Of a stretch of 64,000 nucleotides of DNA, positions 1 through 12,323 are shown one piece after another. The notes under the pieces are model-generated. The model did not search any database, was not told the DNA's origin, and saw only the letters and a program-made list of their open reading frames with translations. Within the stretch, counting starts at the first letter, position 1. The number at the start of each line of letters is the position of its first letter. The stretch is from Sorghum bicolor (Eukaryota; Streptophyta; Magnoliopsida; Poales; Poaceae), in assembly GCF_000003195.3 (NCBI RefSeq), contig NC_012870.2:48672967-48736966 (forward strand), in the 5' to 3' direction. A program made the position numbers and the translations under genes.

Positions 1-75
1 ATGAAGGAGATAGAAGAGGCCAATCAGATCCGTCTGCGCGCCATATCGACGATCCAGGCTCTGTTAAACATGTGA
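1..75 (+). CDS. 3' end of antisense PMD/coiled-coil gene of element A1 (partial)
   Basis: The window opens inside an exon that encodes 24 more residues and stops with TGA at 73-75. The residues (KEIEEANQIRLRAIS and following) align closely with the C-terminus of the antisense gene at 58834-62121 in the intact copy (KEIEAANQIRLLAIS). The strand is opposite to A1 gag-pol, as in A2. This shows that the antisense gene is a fixed part of the family and not a one-off capture. The upstream exons lie outside the window, so whether this copy is still intact cannot be judged. Confidence 0.85.
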   Translation: MKEIEEANQIRLRAISTIQALLNM

Positions 76-126
76 ACTCTTCATCGGCGGCGTGCTTTGC
101 TTCTTTCTTCTAATCATTTTGGTCCA

Positions 127-214
127 GCCGATAGGACTGTTATCGGCATCCTTTTAAAACATTAAGTCTGTCCCCAGATACACTTTTAATTCAGCCGATA
201 GGAATGTTATCGGC
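127..214. repeat. Twin hairpins between convergent genes of A1
   Basis: There are two copies of a perfect 7-bp inverted repeat, GCCGATA - 7 nt - TATCGGC, at 127-147 and 194-214. They lie in the gap between the antisense stop (75) and the end of pol (225). The same pair occurs at the same place in A2 (58691-58711 and 58760-58780). The stem is identical in all four hairpins while the loops vary. The role is unknown; 3'-end formation for the convergent transcripts is one possibility. Confidence 0.8.
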
Positions 215-224
215 ACTTAAACTT

Positions 225-3200
225 TCATGCATCAAGCCATATGCTGGGGTAATATCTCTTTAAATATTTGCCGTTCAATGCTCTGGCAAATTCAACTCCT
301 TCGATAGTTTCTAAGATATAGGCGTTGCCAGGAGCAGATTGATTTATCCGATAGAGACCTTCCCAATTGGGAGACCACTTCCCAAAGTTTGAACTTTCAG
401 TCCCGATCGGTAAGATTAGTTTCCATACTAAGTCTCCATCGACAAACTCCTTAGCCCTTTCCTTCTTATCATACCATCTGGCAACTCTCTTCTTATTTTC
501 TTCTATACTTATCAAAGCCCTTAGCCGATGCCCTGCTAAATCATCCAACTCGTCTGTCATCAAAGTAGCATAATCATCGGCAGCCAATTAATCTTGAAAA
601 GATAGTCGCCTAGACCCAGTTGTAATTTCCCAAGGTAGCACTGCATCATGTCCATACACCAACTGATAAGGTGAAACCTTGGTCGACCCATGACAAGCCA
701 TCCGATATGACCATAAAGCTTCGTTCAACAACGTATGCCACCTCCTAGGATTTTCTTCAATCTTTCGTTTAATAAGTTTGATAATTCCTTTGTTAGATGC
801 TTCGGCCTGCCCATTAGCTTGAGCATAATAAGGAGAAGAATTTTATACTTTAATTCCCATACCGATTGCAAACTCATCAAACTCCCCTGATGTAAACATA
901 GTACCCTGATCGGTAGTAATTGTTTGAGGAATTCCAAATCGGTAAATAATATGCTCTTTCACAAAATCAATCATATTGACCGATGTGACTTTCTTCAAAG
1001 GAATAGCTTCAACCCACTCGGTGAAATAATCGGTGGCAACCAAGATGAATTTATTTCCTTTGCTTGATGGTGGGTAAATTTGGCCGATTAGATCAATAGC
1101 CCATCCCCGGAACGGCCAAGGCTTAATAATGGGATTCATGGCCGATGCAGGTGCCCTTTGAATATTGCCAAATTTCGGACATCCTTGACACCCCTTGAAA
1201 TATTTAAAGCAATCTTCAAGCATAGTTGGCCAATAATACCCATTCCTCCTAATCATCCACTTCATCTTAAAAGCCGACCGATGCGCTCCACATACTCCTT
1301 CATGGATTTCCCCCATTAAAGTTTTAGCCTCATCATCACCTAAGCATTTGAGAAGAATTCCATCAATTGTTCGAAAATATAATTCATCTTCAAGGAGCAC
1401 ATACTTGGTGGCTTGAAACCGAACACGCCCCTCAACTTTCTTGGATGGATCCTATAAATAATCAACGATTCCTTTCCTCCAATCATCGGCACCGATTGCC
1501 GATAACATGTTAACCATAGGTTGATACCCTGAAGCATGCTGAGCCAACCAATTAGCCTCCTCATTATGTAATCGAGGAACATGCTCTAATTGGAAATCTT
1601 TGAATTCCTTTAATAGTTGCATACTTTTTTCAAAATAAGCTATCAGGACTTCACTTCGGCATTCATAGCTTACAGCCAATTGATTTATAACCAGCATAGA
1701 ATCCCTGAAGACCTCAACTGCATTAGCATGGACTTCTCTTAACAATTCCAACCCCTTTATCAAAGCTTGATACTTGGCTTGATTATTCGTTGACGTGGCG
1801 ACTATCGGCAAGGAGAACTCATACTTCCTTCCTTGAGGGGAAATTAATACTATGCCGATTCCTGCCCCCCGGTCACACGTGGATCCATCAAAGAAGAGCG
1901 TCCAAGGCACAATTTCCAAAGTCTCCACTGTACCGCAATGTTGAGTCACAAAATTGGCCATAATCTGTCCTTTAACCGCTTTAGCCGATTCGTAACGCAA
2001 ATCAAATTCTGACAGTGCCAAAATCCACTTACCGATTCTACCACTCATGATCGGCATAGATAGCATATATCGGACCACATCATCTTTGCATATAACAGTA
2101 CATTCGTCCGATAGTAAATAGTGCCTCAACTTGGTGCAAGAGAAATATAGGCATAAACATACCTTTTCAATAGCCGAATACCTGGTCTCAGCATCAATCA
2201 ATCTTCTGCTCAAATAGTAAATCACACGCTCCTTCCCTTCAAATTCTTGAATCAAAGCTGAACCGATGACCACCCCGTCGGTAGATAGATATAATCTGAA
2301 GGGCTTGCATTGCTGAGGTGGAATCAAGACTGGAGGATTTACCAAGTAACTCTTGATTTCATCTAAAGCCAACTGTTGCTCTTTCCCCCATATAAACTCT
2401 TGATCGGCTTTCAATTTAAGCAAAGGACTGAAAGCACAAATTTTACCAGACAAATTAGATATAAACCTCCTGATAAAATTTACCTTGCCGATCAAGGACT
2501 GGAGCTCAGTTTTGTTAGTAGGAGCAACTATTTTGTTAATAGCATCAATGGATCTCCTACTAATTTCAATCCCCCTTTGATGCACCATGAAACCAAGGAA
2601 TTGTCCTGCCGACACACCAAATGCACACTTGTTAGGGTTCATCTTCAAACCATGCTTCCTTGTACATTCCAACTCCTTTCGTAAATCGGCAAGATGTTTT
2701 ATGAAATCCCCAGACTTAACCACCACATCATCAATATAAATTTCCACCAGCTTGCCGATGAACTCATGAAAGATAAAATTCATAGCCCTCTGATAAGTAG
2801 CACCAGCATTTTTCAAGCCAAAGGTCATGACTATCCATTCAAACAACCCAACATGACCAGGACATCTAAATGCAGTCTTTGGAATATCTTCTTCAGCCAT
2901 GAATATTTGATTGTATCCTGCATTGCCATCCATAAAGCTGATGATCCGATGCCTAGCCGCAGCATCAACTAGCAGATCGGCAACCGGCATTGGGTAACCA
3001 TCCATCGGTGTAGCTTTATTAAGATTCCTGAAATCAATGCAAACCCGAAGCTTCCCATTTTTCTTGTAGGCTGGAACAACATTGGAAATCCACTCGGCAT
3101 ACCGACACTGCTGAATAAATTTAGCTTCAATAAGTTTGGTTATTTCGGCCTTAATATCAGGAAGAATATTAGGATTACATCGGCGAGCTGGCTGTTGATG

Positions 3201-3458
3201 TGGCCGAAATCCAGACTTGATGGGTAACCGATGTTCAACAATCGATCGGTCCAAACCAGGCATCTCAGTATAATCCCAAGCAAAGCAATCTTTATATTCC
3301 TTTAACAAATTGGTTAACTGCTGCTTACACTCAGAATTTAACTTAGCACTAATAAAAGTAGGTCTAGGCTTATCACCACTACCTATATCTACCTCTACCA
3401 AATCATCGGCCAATGTGAACCCCTGGCCTAATTTTCCATCATCGGCGAACCTATTCAT
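225..3458 (-). pseudogene. pol of A1: reverse transcriptase, RNase H, integrase (broken)
   Basis: The reading frame starts with ATG at 3458, which overlaps the gag stop by one base (TAATG), exactly as in the intact copy. The order is reverse transcriptase (FMDGNAGYNQIFMAEEDIP, YIDDVVV), a first RNase H, a second archaeal-type RNase H (FFDGSTCDRGAGIGIVL, NNQAKYQALIKGL), then integrase with an HHCC zinc-binding region and catalytic motifs (IDLIGQIY, TTDQGTMF, GQAEASNKG). Premature stops lie at about 1452 (after the RNase H), 843 (inside the integrase catalytic core) and 588 (integrase C-terminal part). The long first piece of 668 codons is still open, but no complete Pol can be made. Confidence 0.92.
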
Positions 3459-6400
3459 TAAAACTCCTCATCAGAACCGACTGCTTGGATCGGTGGAATT
3501 TCATAATCGGCAACTTTGACGAAATCCTTCTCCCAAATCTCTCCCGAGAGACACCTAGTTCTTTCATAGGTATCGGCCTCTGCCGATGCAATGACATAAG
3601 AAGAATCCCCCGGGACAATCTCAATCTTGTACCTACCCACTAAACCAAGCAATGGTGCATTGTAGACGGGATGCAACAATTGGCATGAATCCAATCTCTC
3701 CCTAGCAGCAAATTATAAGCACCTTTTCCACTGATCACAAAGAAAGTTGTCGGCAAGGTTTTGCTGTCGATGGTCAACTCGACGCAGATTGCCCCCTTAA
3801 CCGGAGATACATTTCCTTCAAAATCCTTTAGCATCATATCGGTCTTGGTCAAATCCTGATCTCCCTTTCCAAGCTTCCGATGAACTGCATATGGCATGAT
3901 GTTGATAGCAGCCCCACCATCAATTAATATCTTAGTCATCGGCTGACCATCAACTCTTCCTTTGACAAACAGAGCTTTAAGATGCTACCTTTCATTGTCG
4001 GCAGGCTTCTCAAAGATAGCTGTCATCGGATCTAGAGCCAACTGAGCTATCTGGTCGGAAAACTCCAACTCCTCATCATCACTGGATGGCGCAAGGAACT
4101 CCATCAGCAACATAAATACCAAGTTGACATCTGCCGATGGTCCCTTTCCCTTTGGGTCCTGCTGTTGCTGATCCCCAGACTGGCCAGAGTTCTCGCCCTT
4201 GCTTAGCTCTTCTCGTCTTTTACGTTGCAGTCTCCTTTTTTGTGTCTTGGTCAACCCCTCTGGACACCATGGGGGAAGTGGTGACTGCCTTGCCGATAGA
4301 CGATGATGTTCCCTTGACTACATCCGATAAGTATTAGCATCCCTGCAAAATACGAACTCATTGGGAACTCGTGCATTAGCCATATCTTCAAGCTCCTCCT
4401 GGTTCCTAGGAAAATATTGAACACGATCACCAAGCCTATCGTGCACACTGAGTCTGCCCCCCAGCCAATCCTGAACTGACGCTCTCCCCCTAATCGGTCC
4501 ATTAAATCGCCGATCATCTTCGTGATAGCACCAATCGGATCTGTCATATCGATCATAACCATTGCACTCAGGGCAATCTCTAACAGTGGGTAATTTAATG
4601 TTCTGCTCCCAGCAATGGATAAAGAACGGATAGTTCCAGTGATCTTTGTACCGATTCCACTCCTGTCGGTGTCTTTCTTCTTCCCGACGATAGTCTTCTT
4701 GCTGGCGCCGATACCGATCATCACGTTGCTGCCAAGTCTCCCGAGGCCTTCTATGCATTATCACAATACCAGATCGGGGAGGCCTTCCCGAGTTAGTTCC
4801 CTCTTGGATCAAGCCTTTTCCTTTGGCATCGGTAGCAGTGATTTGATGCTGAGGATCTACCGATGCACTCCTTTCAGCTGCCTCCGACGTCAAGACCTTG
4901 GTCTTTCCCTTAGCATCCAACATATTTGTTGGGAAAGGATGTTGATTGATCTTCATCGGCTTCTGAGCTTTGGAACTATCAAATTTGATTCTCCCAGATT
5001 CAATAGCCGATTGCAGTTGTTGTCTAAAAACCTTGCACTCATGGGTGCTGTGAGAAGTTGTATTGTGCCACTTGCAGTATTTCATCTTCTTTAATTCTTC
5101 GGTCGATGGAATAACATGATTAAGCGACAACTTGATCTGGCCTTCCTGAAGTAGAAAGTCGAATATCCTATCGGCTTTGGTGATATCAAATGCAAACTTT
5201 TCTGGCTCTTTATGCCCAAAAGGGCAAGACATCGGCTTCTTATTTTTTACCCATTCTGCCAAGCCGATGACTGGCTCCTCATCAGAATCCGAGCTTGTTG
5301 CTTCATCTACAAATGACACCTTTTTGTTCCAAGCTCTCTTAGGTTCAAAGGGTTTGATATCCTGGTCGAAGATCCTCTGGACCAAGTGACTTAAGCTTTC
5401 GAACTCTTGAGAAGCATACTTGTCCCTGATATGTGGCAACAAACCCTGGAAAGCTAAATCGGCTAGCTGTCAATCGTCCAAAACCAGACTATAGCACTTG
5501 TTCTTAACTTCTCGCAATCTCTGCACGAAGCTTTCAACCGATTCATCATTGTGTTGCTTCAATCTGACCAAATCGGTGATCTTCTTCTCATGGACTCCAG
5601 AAAAGAAGTACTTGTGGAACTGTTTCTCTAGATCGGCCTAAGTGATTACTGAGTTGGGAGGTAACGAAATAAATCAGGTAAAAGCCGATCCAGACAAAGA
5701 TGACGAGAATGACGTATCATCCTGTCCAGAAAATTTAGTAAAATCGGGTACATTGTACCGATTTGGCAGTGGAATCAAGTCGTATGCAGGAGGATACGGT
5801 GTCCAATAAGAGTAAGTGTTGACTTTGGGTTTTATCCCGAATTGGTCCCTCATTACATCAGCAATGTTATCGGCCCAATAAGCATCGGCATCTTGCCGAT
5901 GAGGCGGTTGCGGATCTGGCACCTGCTGATATGCTTCCACGTGTCTGTGCGGTGCATGATCTGCATGGAACATTGGGTTAATCATCTGACCACCAATCTG
6001 CTGGCCACTAATCTGTTGACCACCAATCTGTTGGCTACCAATCTGCTGGCCAAGATTGATCGGCTGGTTGGCCAATCCTTGATTCTGGAACCTAGGTTGG
6101 CCCTGTTGAAACCCTGGAACTTGATGATTCTGTTGAAGCATCTGTTGAAAGACTAACTGCCCGGTCCATCCACTATTAGGATTTATCGGCATAGGCCCTA
6201 CCGATGACTGGTAATTGGGCATCATCATCGAATTGACATACCCTGGCTGAGTCATAAACCTCTGTTGCGTCGGCATTGAATCTGCCGATGCATTAGGCAT
6301 CTGGAATGTTGGAGCTTGAGAATTCCCAGTGTAAGGTCGTGCAGTAGTAGTTGTAGTATACTGGGGACTCTGATTTATCGGCAAATTTGGGAGTGCCGAT

Positions 6401-7041
6401 GCCATAGGAGCCTTGCCTCTCATATCAGCCGTCTGAGATGTGCCAAGCGTCTTCAACATCATCTCTGGGGGCATACCATAACCCCACCAGTTGGGAGGAA
6501 CGGCCCCCGACATTGCCGATGCCAATAGATCTGTGGCAAGCTTGATTCGCTCATCTGAAGTTGCTGGATTGGTTGTCATCGGCGTAGATTGCACATCAGT
6601 GAGTCCTAATGTGCTTGGAGGAGCGGTGGTCTCTGTGCCCGCAGCGGCCGTAGTAGCCGATGGAGCTGTGACAACTGGTGATCCTGCCTGATGATAGACA
6701 GGGCCCACATAATTTGGTGGCAATTGTCCTTCTTTGAAAGTTCTAGCCACGGCATTGAAAACCGTATTGGACAGCACACCAGCTTGATTGATCAAGGTAC
6801 GGTTAATCGCACTATCAACCATGTCTTGAAGTTTACTAGGATTTGCATCAAAAGTAACCTACCGAGGAGCCGGCGGTGCTTCTTTCTGGATTACTTCGCC
6901 ACTCCTATTGATGCTGAAGGACTTCAAACATTGTTGCTTGTAATCCTCCATGGCTTTTGCAATAGCTTGCTTCTGCTCATCTTTGAGATTAGCTTCCGTC
7001 ACGGGGATGACGTTCTACAAGTCGAACTCAGTAGTCGACAT
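3458..7041 (-). pseudogene. gag-protease of A1 (broken)
   Basis: The start is the ATG at 7041, homologous to the start at 51803 in A2. Visible parts are a Gln/Pro/Gly-rich N-terminal half, the Gag core, a CX2HX4HX4C knuckle, an Arg/Glu-rich stretch and a protease domain with the active-site motif LIDGGAAINIMP near 3925. Compared with A2 it has in-frame stops near 7017, at 6859-6861, 5674-5676, 5638-5640, 5470-5472, 4318-4320, 3985-3987 and 3640-3642. It also has a 1-base deletion just after the last of these, and it lacks 25 codons of the Gag core near 5700. Several of the stops are single C-to-T or G-to-A changes (CAG to TAG, TGG to TAG or TGA). Confidence 0.92.
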
Positions 7042-7087
7042 GTCGATCTTGATCCTGAATCTGTCCCACTGGGCATGCCAAAAGATG

Positions 7088-7798
7088 TGTTGATGCAAAA
7101 GCTGATCTGCAAACACAAAGGGCTAATACCCGATTCAAACGTTAAGGCGTGCCAGCCGATTTGACCTTACTATCGGCAAAGGTGATAACTCGAATACTTT
7201 GGTCCCGACAACAGCGATGCGCCCAGATGTCATGGCCAAGAGGTATTCACACAAAACTCGAGAATACGCCGAGCTTAAGTCGACGAACTCCTAAGAACTC
7301 ATAATAAAAGGAAAATTTGACGAAGTCGTCAAAAAAGTAGATGCTGGAATATGAGTAAAAATTTATGTTTGATTGATTGATAGATATATTATTACAAGGC
7401 CCTAGGGTCTACATTTATACCCTGCTCGAAGAGCTACAATCAGACACGACTAGGACTCAAATTCTTAAACGGAGTCCGTATACAAAACGACACTAAATAA
7501 CTAAGGAAAACATAAAACTATCTCCTTGTAACCGACCGGGACACCGCCACAAATCAATCGGCAATCTTCATGGTTTCCTTCAGAGTCATCAGCAATCTCC
7601 CTGTTATGGCCATCGGCAAACACCGATATTGATCATCGGTAAGAATACGTCACCACCCCTGGACTTAGTCACATTCAATCGCCTCTTCATCGGCAACTAT
7701 CCTCATCGGCAACTCTTCTGCAGACTAATTACTGTTGCTCCACCTGCCGATCTATACTGCACTGGTCCCCGGGTACGTGTCCAAAAACGGTGTCAACA
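7088..7798 (-). repeat. 5' LTR of A1 (711 bp)
   Basis: On the minus strand it starts TGTTGACACCGTTTTTGG and ends GCATCAACA, matching the 688-bp LTRs of A2 at both ends. The sequence next to its end (7063-7087) reads, on the minus strand, TTTTGGCATGCCCAGT. This corresponds to the primer-binding region TTTTGGCACGCCCAGTGGG of A2 with one change. Confidence 0.9.
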
Positions 7799-7953
7799 CC
7801 TTCATATTTCCTGATAACTCCCTGCAAAAATAGACAAACACCAAAACTCATGGAATTCTGTCAGATAAAACCCTATGTCTGGGTGTTGGTTGCATTTGGA
7901 TCCTTTTCTTTAATTATTTGATGATTATATTTGGTACTTAAGGACTGTCAACA
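7799..7953 (-). repeat. Partial 3' LTR of B1
   Basis: This is the first 155 bp of the LTR in element orientation, starting TGTTGACAGTCCTTAAGTACC on the minus strand. It matches 14908-15062. The remainder lies beyond the A1 insertion, outside the window. Confidence 0.88.
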
Positions 7954-10100
7954 AAGTCTCCCAAGCTTACCTCTTGCTCGTCCCTGAGCAAGGATGGACT
8001 CAAGAGTTTCTACAATGGTTTCTTGCCTTAAAAGTACACATGTGTTCAAGCAAGATCTCATCTCTGAGTTAGAGTAAACTGTTAAGACTTAAAACTTACT
8101 CATTTTACCTTTCACCATGGGGCTTGCAACCGTCACTTTTGTCTTGAGCAGTTAAAAGATAGAATGGTCAAGTCAAGCGCCATGTCTCTTATTCTTGATC
8201 AGGTATGGCTCTAGATTCCTTGTATGACTCTCTCAAATCTCTCTTTTGTGGTATTTCTGGATCCTTTCCAAGGCAGTAATGGTATATGCCTTCTCTCAAA
8301 GTATGTGGTATTTTTTGTATGAGGAATAGTGATATTGCCTTCTCTCACACCCTACTCTAATAAGGTTTTGATATCTAGAGCTCATAGGTGGGAGACAGAT
8401 AATACATACTTACAAGACATTTATTGCATAGTCAAACCATGGATCCAAAAGAACAAGTCAATAAGTCAAATCAAGATGTGCATGTGTGGCGAGTGAATGG
8501 TGTATGGTGATGATGGTGATAACAATGGTGAAAGTCTAATTCTACTTTTGCTCTTTTAAGGGGATACATACCTTTCTTGCACTTTGAAGCTTTTTGAGGA
8601 GAATGAGATGCTCTATATATTCTTTTTCTTTTCTCTCAGGTGGGTATCTTGTACCACTAATTCTACTGTCGTACACTTATCCATTTTTACCTATCGTCTC
8701 ACTTTTTCTTTTCTTCGAGGTTCCGAGCACTTGCCCCTTTTTATTTCCTCGTATCCTTTCTCTCTTTTTTTAGAGCACTCATCTCCTGAAATAATATAGC
8801 AAGTGGTAGTAACCAAGATAACTCGAGCATTTATTTCACAGGGAAAATAGAAATAGGGAAATGTTTTTGGCTATTCTCTCTCGGATTAGGAGTAGAATAA
8901 TTTGAGGTGAATCTAGAGATGGAAATGAGTGGATATATGTGTATGCGTACTTCCGGAGCAGAAGCAGCATGTTTGAGTGAACGTGCAAGTGGATCTTGAT
9001 TTTAACCACATGACAAGCTCCTATGGGTCTACACAGTTTGACCACACTCAATGCTCATAAGCAGTAAAAAGTAAATATATGGTTCATAGTCTAATAAGCA
9101 TGTATATATGGCTGTGGTAGGATTTTAAACTTTCATCATACAGGAACTCATCATGCAACATTTTAAAGATTTTCAAAGATAAAATTCTCCAGAATTCTAG
9201 CATCTCTAGGAACAGATAAACAGCAGCTCAACCTTCCCATATCATATCCGTTAACAACTTAGACTTCAGATCAAGTACTCTTCCCACAAGTTCAGGTTTA
9301 GAGCAGGTTTAAATTATAACAGTTATGCCTAAACTTAAGAGAGAGCTCAAACATGAAAACTAGGTACATGGCAGAGCAACTATTTATCATATCCATGTAA
9401 GAGTTTATCATTTAAGTTCAGTTTGGCCTAGACACTTTATTTATTTAGCAAACTAAGCAAAGATATATATAAGCACAAAATTTTTATTTGGGTTTTCATG
9501 ATTATGCATTTTTTTATTATTTGAGTAAAGTATAAACGCGAGTAGAAACACTTAGCTGGATAAATGGGGGTGCTCTCCCCCAAGCTAGATTTTGACGTAA
9601 TTTCATCTGATTTAGCTGGCAGGTGGTGGAGGTGTATTTGAATGTCGGCAGCACCCTAAGAGCGATTACTATGTCCTCCGGCGGCTAGTCTTCTTTGATC
9701 CTTGAATTCTGTGGAGCTCAAATAGACAACAAAGCTTTGTGGAACTGGTTAAGTGTTAGCATAAATATCTTGCCTTTATCATGTTGAGCCTCCTCAATAA
9801 ATGTCACTCTCTTTGGTAGGATCATAAATTTATTTTTATATTTTTATTTTTATAGGATAGGAATATATTTATTTTATTTTTACGCCACCACAATGAATGT
9901 ACTTATGGGTTTTATGCCATGAGCATACTCACATGGGGCTTACTATCTTAAACTTTTTTTTTATTTTCTTTTCGAGATTATATGAACCTGATTGACTAAG
10001 AAAACTATTTTAAATAATTGAAGGGAAAAGGATAACTACCAAGCTTACCTCTTGGCAAGGCGTTCGGTATTTTTAAGTCCTCCGAACAGGACTCTCTGTT
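7954..10100 (-). other. 3' noncoding region and polypurine tract of B1
   Basis: There is no coding region I can support. The polypurine tract abuts the LTR; on the minus strand it reads GGTAAGCTTGGGAGACTT at 7954-7971. A second polypurine-like motif (minus AGCTTGGGGGAGAGCACCCCC) is near 9565-9586. The stretch is collinear with the 3' regions of C (29842-31295, 39192-39907), B2 and B3. Confidence 0.7.
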
Positions 10101-11116
10101 TTCTCAGTTGTCCTGGGATTCGCTGGATGGCGTAGTCGGTGGTTCCGGCGGCGCCTCTTCTTCGTGTATAACTATCTTCTCTCTCCACACCTGACTCGGT
10201 GCTACGGTCTCCTCAGGACAGTTCTGTTCAAGCTGTATGTCTTCAGACCTTACCACTTCTCCTTCGTAGTCTACCCATCCATCCTTGATGATTTTCCTCC
10301 TCTGGTTGCGGTTGCATCATCTTCTTCTTGTCCTGACCTGCTTAGAGTTTTCAACTATATAGTTAAGGTCAGTAAAATAGCGGCATACCATCTCAGAGGG
10401 GAAATGCATGTGGACTTCTCAGGTTCCAATGTAGATGATTGCTTTAACAGTGCCGAGCAACGGTCCCCGAAGGATGATGGGTGGATCGTACTCGTCTTCT
10501 CCCATATCAATAACCTGGGTCATCATTTTTGGTCAGGAACTGAGACTTAAGTCGATGATCTTGACCTACTTGAGCTGCAGTGACCATCTTAGCTGACTCG
10601 GTCCACATTTGCTTGTTCCTGTTCCTCCTGTTGGTCCTCTTCCTCGGTTCATGTCGGGATTGCTCTGAAATTTGTGTAGTCTTGTTCTTGAAGGAAAACG
10701 CTTCCTTCTTCCCCTTGATGTAGAAACTGATCTTGGCAGCACTAGCATAGATGACAGCTCCCGAGGTGTTCAGGAATGGCCTCCCTGAGTAGTTAGGCCT
10801 CTGTTGATTCCAACCTTGATTTTTTGAGGACGGTTGTTGTAGTAGTTGTTGTTGTTGATGTAGTTTACGTCCTCAAGCATCTCAAGGCAGTCATTACCTG
10901 AGTGTCCAGTATCTCTAGTGTGTTTGTGCTCGTAGATCCAGGTTGTTCACTTGGTGGAGTCTCGGAGTTGTAAAACTCCTTCATATTTTGCTTGAAGTGT
11001 ACCTGCTCATAGAGACAAGGCAGAGAACAAGTGCATGGGCCCTGTTGGTGAAAAACACCAATAGAACCAAAAGTGTATTTGTTCTTCTCTATCCTTAAGC
11101 ATAGGGAGCAAGACAA
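10100..11116 (-). pseudogene. Degraded tandem protease region of B1
   Basis: Reading the minus strand in shifting frames gives fragments of both retropepsin-like domains that are better preserved in C and B2. There is a fragment of the linker rich in Arg/Asn (KRTNRRNRNKQMWTESAKMV) and, further on, a fragment with AIIY-like and VHMHFPSE-like remains. The active-site segments are deleted or scrambled. A near-perfect stem-loop (ctgttggtg / caccaatag) is at 11042-11064, at the 5' side of the region. Confidence 0.6.
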
Positions 11117-12323
11117 AGTTGATGGGTGATAAGTTCATGAGTGTAGCATTTAAAACATTTGTCAGATCAGATCACTCAACCTTATGGAAAGATAATCTAT
11201 CTATGTATATGTCTTTTTCTTTATATCTTCCCAAAGATCGAATGTGCAATATTTTAGCTTATATGATTAGGAGTGTGGGATCACGAAGGTAGTACTAAGA
11301 ACAAAGATTAAAGGACTAAACATGTTGAATTAATTGGGCTGGTTAATTTGGAGTTACAAATCATACATGTTTGTCTCTTTATTTTATGTGAACGCCGAAC
11401 CCAACGAGAAACTTATAAAAGTGATAGTCGCGTACCTTAAGATGTTACCTTGAAGAGTGATGGTACAGAATCACCTTGTGGAAGCTTTCCTTTCTTAGCG
11501 GTTGTGCATCGTGTTTATGTACTTTGTCTCCTTCCATGGATCATCTCTCTATGATGAATGAGCTATGTCTTCCTTGTGCAAATCATTAAACTTCATGTGT
11601 CTCCTTTGTCTCCAATGTGCGTTTGTATCTCAGGACTTCCTAGGTTGATATTAAAAGTTTTCCTGTAGGGGTTACTCCGACAAAATATACCAATGTCTAC
11701 TCAAGCAGTTTTTAGTTCAGTAATCAAACTAGACTCCATTATAATCAGATTAAGGGAGGCTATTTAACCTAAGCACCACGCTTAATTTAAAAGACAATAG
11801 AAGTATGTGCAGTACTTCCAAACTAACACTTACTAGGATAAACAAAGGTAGTGTGATGGCTTTTATAGAGATCTACTCAAGTGGAGATGAAGTAGTGTGC
11901 TTAGTATTTAACAAATTGAGCATGTCTCAAGGGTAAGGACAACCAACATAGCAACATGGCAAATGATGTTTTTATGTAATGTATTTCCCCCAAGCTTGAA
12001 TTTTGCAAAATTCAAGTTTGGATGAATTGAATTCAATGTTGTATGATGATTGGTTGGACATACCTTGTGCTTGTCATTCCTCGGATCTTCTTGCTCCAAT
12101 CCTAGAAAGGTTAGTGACAACAATACCCGAAGGAATATTTTTACAATTATCCTTATATGCTCAATACATAAGGCAATGTTGCAAATAATTAAAAATTCAT
12201 GTTACGATCTGGTAAGTGCTTGTTTTAGGACACTAAGCTTGTCCTTGGGAAACCATCAAATTATGTTGGTGAAGTTGTTTCCCCCTCCAACACCAACCTA
12301 AGCGTGCCTATATCAAAATCGAC
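11117..12323 (-). other. Noncoding middle region of B1
   Basis: No coding region is supported. The stretch contains a perfect 22-bp palindrome at 11995-12016 (core TTGAATTTTGCAAAATTCAA) next to a polypurine-like motif. Both are conserved in B2 (26615-26636) and B3 (33862-33883). Confidence 0.65.

Larger units (their letters stand above)
1..7798 (-). mobile_element. Element A1: decayed Ty3/Gypsy (Tat-type) retrotransposon, 3' part outside window
   Basis: This copy is the same family as the intact element at 51069-63448 and lies on the minus strand. Its 5' LTR is at the right (7088-7798), followed leftwards by a primer-site-like stretch, gag-protease, pol and the tail of an antisense gene. The 3' LTR is not in the window. 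Coding regions carry about ten premature stops, at least one frameshift and one in-frame deletion of 25 codons relative to the intact copy, so it is defective. It is inserted in the 3' LTR of element B1. The base pairs to its right, ccttc (7799-7803), should recur at its left end outside the window if the 5-bp target duplication is intact. Confidence 0.93.

Noticed and set aside
10164..10550. 128-codon plus-strand open frame in B1
   Set aside because: It is the complement of the decayed protease region. The same shadow frame appears opposite the protease in B2, B3 and C.
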